Shown here: in pieces, positions 60,992 through 64,000 of the stretch | Layout: each line of letters opens with the position of its first letter | Numbering within the stretch: position 1 is the first letter of the stretch | NCBI GenBank assembly: GCA_902631405.1 | Contig: CACOYI010000002.1 | Span: forward strand, 1-64,000 | Direction: 5' to 3' | Source: K189A clade bacterium | Lineage (GTDB): Bacteria; Pseudomonadota; Gammaproteobacteria; Pseudomonadales; Azotimanducaceae | DNA length: 64,000 bases | Notes under the pieces: generated by a model | What the model saw: the letters and a program-made list of their open reading frames with translations, nothing else | Databases searched by the model: none | Told to the model about the DNA's origin: nothing | Translations under genes and position numbers: made by a program

Positions 60992-62098
60992 CTATATCCT
61001 GCCTTTCCCGAGTTCTAATATGCCTCTACCGATATTTAAACGTAAAACATCACTTGCTCCCTCCGCAAGCCTCCATGCTCTAACCTTTTTATAGAGAATT
61101 GCGAGTGGGTGATTTTCAACTAGTGCGACCCCTCCGACAAGTTGTATTGCTGTATCGACCATCTCGCCAATTGCCTCTGTTGCAAAAACTTTTGTTGCCA
61201 TGGCTTCGTTCACGACATTCTCCCCAGAATCGGCGAGTCTCGCGGTCCTATAGAGCATGCTTCTGAGAGCGTAGGCTTTGATCCTGAGGTTGGCGTATTG
61301 CCAACGCACGACTTCCTTGTTGCCTCTAGCTGTTCCGGATTTATCTTTACTTTGCAGATGGTCTTTCAATAAGGCGAGCACCCACAAAGCAAAACCGCTC
61401 GCCTCAGCGGCAAAGAGAAGACGAGTATCGCCAATTTGTTTCATTGCTTTGGGTAATCCCTTTCCCGCAGAACCAATAACGTTGGACTTAGGAACTTCAA
61501 CGTTTTTGAATTGAAACGCTGCATGATGCGAACCGTCTAGCGACGTAAACTTTTCCTCAATGACTACACCAGGACAGGCAGTATCGACGACTACCATGGA
61601 TGGTCCTTTACCCTCTATCTGCACTAAGGTGTTGATGAAGTCAGCATCTTCGCCACCCGTAACATAAGATTTTTGCCCGTTAATACGGAGCAGATCCCCG
61701 TCCTCTTGAGCATTGGTCGGTGAGACATTGTCTGGCTCCGTAAAACCGAAACTGCATCGAATCCTTCCGTTCATGAGCGGCTTTAAATGCGAGTCGATGA
61801 GCGGGCCAGTGGCAGCGCCGAGTACGCCAGGGCTAGGACCAAAGCATGCGCCTAATTTGTTTGGGTTATAAGATGCAAGAGCTTCTCGTGCTATACAAAG
61901 TTCGATTTGAGATGACTCGAGACCGCCAAACGCCTTGGGCTGGGTCATACGATATATTCCAGCCTCCTTCGCGAATCTGATGATTTCGTCTCGAGTTGCA
62001 GTTGCTTGTCCTGTTATATTTTGAACTAAATGATCCTCTGCAAATTGGTGGCATTTTTCTCGAAGCGCAAGTTGATCAGGATCTAAAAATTCAGGCAT
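60992..62098 (-). CDS. Acyl-CoA dehydrogenase
   Basis: 368 aa. FAD/substrate motifs FGFTEPDNVSPTNAQ, GQKSYVTGGEDADF, VPKSNVIGSAGKGL, VQLVGGVALVENHPLAILYKKVRAWRLAEGASDVLRLNIGRG (split across the C-terminal catalytic region, Glu in AEGASDV). N-terminal domain starts LDPDQLALREKCHQF. Solitary enzyme, 21 bp from the DUF4156 gene. Chain-length preference unknown. Confidence 0.87.
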   Translation of the reverse strand: MPEFLDPDQLALREKCHQFAEDHLVQNITGQATATRDEIIRFAKEAGIYRMTQPKAFGGLESSQIELCIAREALASYNPNKLGACFGPSPGVLGAATGPLIDSHLKPLMNGRIRCSFGFTEPDNVSPTNAQEDGDLLRINGQKSYVTGGEDADFINTLVQIEGKGPSMVVVDTACPGVVIEEKFTSLDGSHHAAFQFKNVEVPKSNVIGSAGKGLPKAMKQIGDTRLLFAAEASGFALWVLALLKDHLQSKDKSGTARGNKEVVRWQYANLRIKAYALRSMLYRTARLADSGENVVNEAMATKVFATEAIGEMVDTAIQLVGGVALVENHPLAILYKKVRAWRLAEGASDVLRLNIGRGILELGKGRI

Positions 62099-62109
62099 TA
62101 TCGTTGCAC

Positions 62110-62496
62110 CTATATGCTGGTGGAGACAAGGAAGATTACGAGGAGTAGCATAACAAGCGTGATCCCGCTCATGGAATAGAAAAGTAGAGTTTCATTTCTC
62201 TCTGCTTTTAGTATTTGCTCCTCCATCTCATCGCTAGTCATATTGCTCGCAACAGAACTTAATCGATATCGGGTAATTCCGTCGCGTTTTGGCAATTTAA
62301 TGAAGATTTCCGGTATTTCTTGTAATCGTTCGGCGATATCACCAAAGGGAATGCCGGTAAGCTTGGCCAGCGTTATCGGATGCAGGGCGGGTGAGCTTTT
62401 ATTTTCTTCTGAATACAACCGGAAACATTCATAGAGATTCATGATTTGTGAAATTTTTCCGCGAAAGCGAAATTTGAATAGTTGTGTTCCGAACAT
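62110..62496 (-). CDS. Winged-helix-like protein with C-terminal TM helix
   Basis: 128 aa. I keep ATG 62496 because AAGG lies 8 nt upstream; ATG 62442 is the alternative. Residues about 25-80 look like a winged helix (LHPITLAKLTGIPFGDIAERLQEIPEIFIKLPKRDGITRYRL) and residues 105-127 are one hydrophobic helix (LLFYSMSGITLVMLLLVIFLV). It thus may be a membrane-tethered DNA-binding protein. No family known. It precedes the acyl-CoA dehydrogenase by 11 bp. Confidence 0.6.
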   Translation of the reverse strand: MFGTQLFKFRFRGKISQIMNLYECFRLYSEENKSSPALHPITLAKLTGIPFGDIAERLQEIPEIFIKLPKRDGITRYRLSSVASNMTSDEMEEQILKAERNETLLFYSMSGITLVMLLLVIFLVSTSI

Positions 62497-62549
62497 TCTC
62501 TAGACCTTATTTCCAGTCCACCCATGGACAGGGGAAACTAGCCTAGACA

Positions 62550-63485
62550 TTACTTGTTAGCAAGAATCGCGGCTCGAATTGGCGCAGGATATCCCTCCAC
62601 GGTTTTGGTCGAATCCGCAGGATCGAGTGCCTCTTCCAATGATTCAAAGCCCATCCATTTTGTTGACCTTTGTTCCGCAGTAGTGGTCTTGGAGATGTCG
62701 ATGAGATTGACATCTTGGAACCCTGCTTCAAAGCACCAATCCATAAGAGTTTTATGGTCTGGTATGCAACTAATGTTTCGCATTCTGGCATATCGATCTT
62801 CGGGAAAAATAGAAGCGCCTTGCATAGTCACAATGGACTCGATTACTGCCCTTCCTCCAGGTTGAGTCAAATCAAAAATTTGTCGGACGTGATTTTGAGG
62901 ATCATTTCGATGGTATATAACCCCCATACTAAAAACGGTATCAAATTTTGGGTTCTTTGGGATCTCCTCCACGCGCAGTGGTAGTACCCAGTTTCTGTCG
63001 TCCTGCAAAAAGTGCTGAATAGCTAGGTGCTGCATGCAATATAAAGGGGTGGGATCTATTCCAATTACTTGCTTTGCGTTGGCCGCAATCATTCGCCAGC
63101 CGAAATAACCGTTACCGCTGCCTATGTCCAAAACCCTTTGACCTTGGAGACTCCCAATTGCTGATTTTATCCGGTCCCATTTCATGTCCGAGCGCCATTC
63201 GCTGTCAATGTAAAGCTCATTAATGCTAAAAGGACCCTTTCGCCAGGGCCTCAGTTGCATCAATGGCCTCTCGACTTTGACCAGATCCTCAGTAAGCAGT
63301 CCGTGAGCCGTAATCGCTATGCATGAATCTAGAGCCGCGCTCGTCTTTTCTGCGATAGGGAGGCTTTCAATGGCCTTTATCCAACGGCTCATATCACCGT
63401 GCGAATTAATATGTAAGCGATCTTGAACGAGACCGCTAGGCCAGGTTAGCAAGTTGTCGGGAAGGTCAAAAACGTCGTAAGTCAA
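62550..63485 (-). CDS. cmoB: tRNA U34 carboxymethyltransferase
   Basis: Transfers the carboxymethyl group of carboxy-SAM to 5-hydroxyuridine at position 34 of tRNAs, making cmo5U for wobble decoding. 311 aa. N-terminal extension, RPWRKGPFSINELYIDSEWRSDMKWDR, SAM loop LDIGSGNGYFGWRM, MGVIYHRNDPQNHV and the C-terminal MGFESLEEALDP all match CmoB. Starts 4 bp after cmoA. Confidence 0.95.
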   Translation of the reverse strand: MTYDVFDLPDNLLTWPSGLVQDRLHINSHGDMSRWIKAIESLPIAEKTSAALDSCIAITAHGLLTEDLVKVERPLMQLRPWRKGPFSINELYIDSEWRSDMKWDRIKSAIGSLQGQRVLDIGSGNGYFGWRMIAANAKQVIGIDPTPLYCMQHLAIQHFLQDDRNWVLPLRVEEIPKNPKFDTVFSMGVIYHRNDPQNHVRQIFDLTQPGGRAVIESIVTMQGASIFPEDRYARMRNISCIPDHKTLMDWCFEAGFQDVNLIDISKTTTAEQRSTKWMGFESLEEALDPADSTKTVEGYPAPIRAAILANK

Positions 63486-63489
63486 TCGA

Positions 63490-64000
63490 CTACTTATGTG
63501 CTAGAAAAGATACCCAGTTCAAGCATCGGAACCATGAATTAACCCTTGTGAAGCCGGCTTTTGAGAGCCGATTTTTGTGATCAGCTTCACTCTCTAGAAT
63601 CATCACGTTTTCCAGTGCTTGTCGCTTCTGGCTAATTTCTAATTCGCTGTATCCTCTTTCTTTCTTCCAATTCAGGTGAATAGCGTTAAAAAACTCATTG
63701 AGGTTCCGCTGATCGTCGGTGATTTTCTCTGAGAGGATCATCAGTCCATTTTCTGGCATTTCTCGCCAAATCCGAGCGATGAGTCCATCGCGTAGTGTTT
63801 TTGGAATGAACTGTAAGGTGAAGTTCAGGACCACTACACTCCCAGTTATGGGATAGTCCAGAATGTCCTGACAGACAAATGTTGCTCGTGTGTCGTCTAT
63901 GGATTGTCTAGCTCGATCAATCATCGCTGGTGAGTTGTCTATACCTATTATCTCTACGCCAGCCTCTTTGGAAATGGAATTAAGTATCTCCCTGCTAAGC
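63490..64000 (-). CDS. cmoA: Carboxy-SAM synthase (5' end outside window)
   Basis: Makes carboxy-SAM from SAM and prephenate for CmoB. The frame is open through the window edge, and residues before the first internal Met read ..EIIGIDNSPAM, the family SAM motif, so the gene continues beyond 64000. VVLNFTLQFI, MILSEKI, NWKKERGYSELEISQKRQALENVM and the C-terminal FRCLNWVSFLA match CmoA closely. About 170 C-terminal residues are present. Confidence 0.95.
   Translation of the reverse strand, partial: LSREILNSISKEAGVEIIGIDNSPAMIDRARQSIDDTRATFVCQDILDYPITGSVVVLNFTLQFIPKTLRDGLIARIWREMPENGLMILSEKITDDQRNLNEFFNAIHLNWKKERGYSELEISQKRQALENVMILESEADHKNRLSKAGFTRVNSWFRCLNWVSFLAHK

Overview
The window looks like chromosomal DNA of a marine, aerobic, heterotrophic gammaproteobacterium, probably from an uncultured or sparsely described lineage. 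The left end carries prs-rplY-pth-ychF in the usual gammaproteobacterial order and the right end carries cmoB-cmoA. Iron uptake with Fur-box-like operators, nickel superoxide dismutase, a CYP153-type P450, PhyH and several acyl-CoA dehydrogenases fit an oligotrophic marine lifestyle. The lineage is inference. No phage, transposase, CRISPR array or rRNA was seen. LAYOUT. 1-6.4 kb: housekeeping genes (prs, 5' end outside the window; rplY; pth; ychF), then a second-type elongation factor G and exonuclease III on the minus strand. 6.4-9.1 kb: a BtuFCD/FecBCD-like importer. 9.35 kb: one tRNA-Met(CAU). 9.4-10.7 kb: a DUF1566 lipoprotein and a small MarR-like protein. 10.7-22.5 kb: an acyl-CoA catabolic block. 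It has a Baeyer-Villiger-type monooxygenase, AtuA-like protein, enoyl-CoA hydratase and two-subunit biotin-dependent carboxylase on the minus strand. Facing away from them are two acyl-CoA dehydrogenases, a GST and an LLM flavin oxidoreductase on the plus strand. It probably degrades a branched, isoprenoid-like or cyclic acid. 22.5-34.7 kb: an iron/haem island. It holds a 36-residue membrane peptide behind a Fur-type promoter, two PPOX flavoproteins flanking a stand-alone DUF2470 gene, sodN-sodX, azurin, a four-helix membrane protein, DUF6607 and DUF4920 proteins, a TonB-dependent haem receptor, HmuTUV, an IsdG-like haem-degrading enzyme and a PepSY membrane protein. 34.8-42 kb: a Fur-type operon on the minus strand (DUF4856 protein with Ca-binding repeats, imelysin lipoprotein, FecA-like TonB receptor, membrane fatty-acid-hydroxylase/sterol-desaturase protein). 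A small helical secreted protein converges on it. An intrinsic terminator with a competing antiterminator arm lies directly before the imelysin ribosome-binding site. 42-49 kb: CYP153-like P450, DUF5916 beta-barrel protein, Lin0512 protein, homocysteine methyltransferase-like protein, nucleoside hydrolase and MDR reductase. 49-57 kb: DUF3300 protein, acyltransferase, YccA-like membrane protein, a NorQ/NorD-like AAA+/VWA pair without an obvious client enzyme, an esterase and a GNAT enzyme. 57-64 kb: GST plus APC permease, PhyH, Smr protein, DUF4156 lipoprotein, acyl-CoA dehydrogenase, a winged-helix/TM protein, cmoB and the 3' part of cmoA. HOW IT WORKS TOGETHER. The central 20 kb reads as an iron-starvation programme. 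Haem is captured by the outer-membrane receptor, moved by HmuTUV and opened by the IsdG-like enzyme. A second receptor with an imelysin partner handles another iron source. Ni-SOD and azurin provide iron-free alternatives for superoxide defence and electron transfer. At several promoters the Fur-like palindrome lies in the 17-bp spacer between the -35 and -10 elements. The most novel-looking parts are the leader upstream of the imelysin gene, the whole DUF4856/imelysin/receptor/hydroxylase operon, the Fur-controlled 36-residue peptide, and the separation of PPOX and DUF2470 modules that are fused in HugZ-type haem enzymes.
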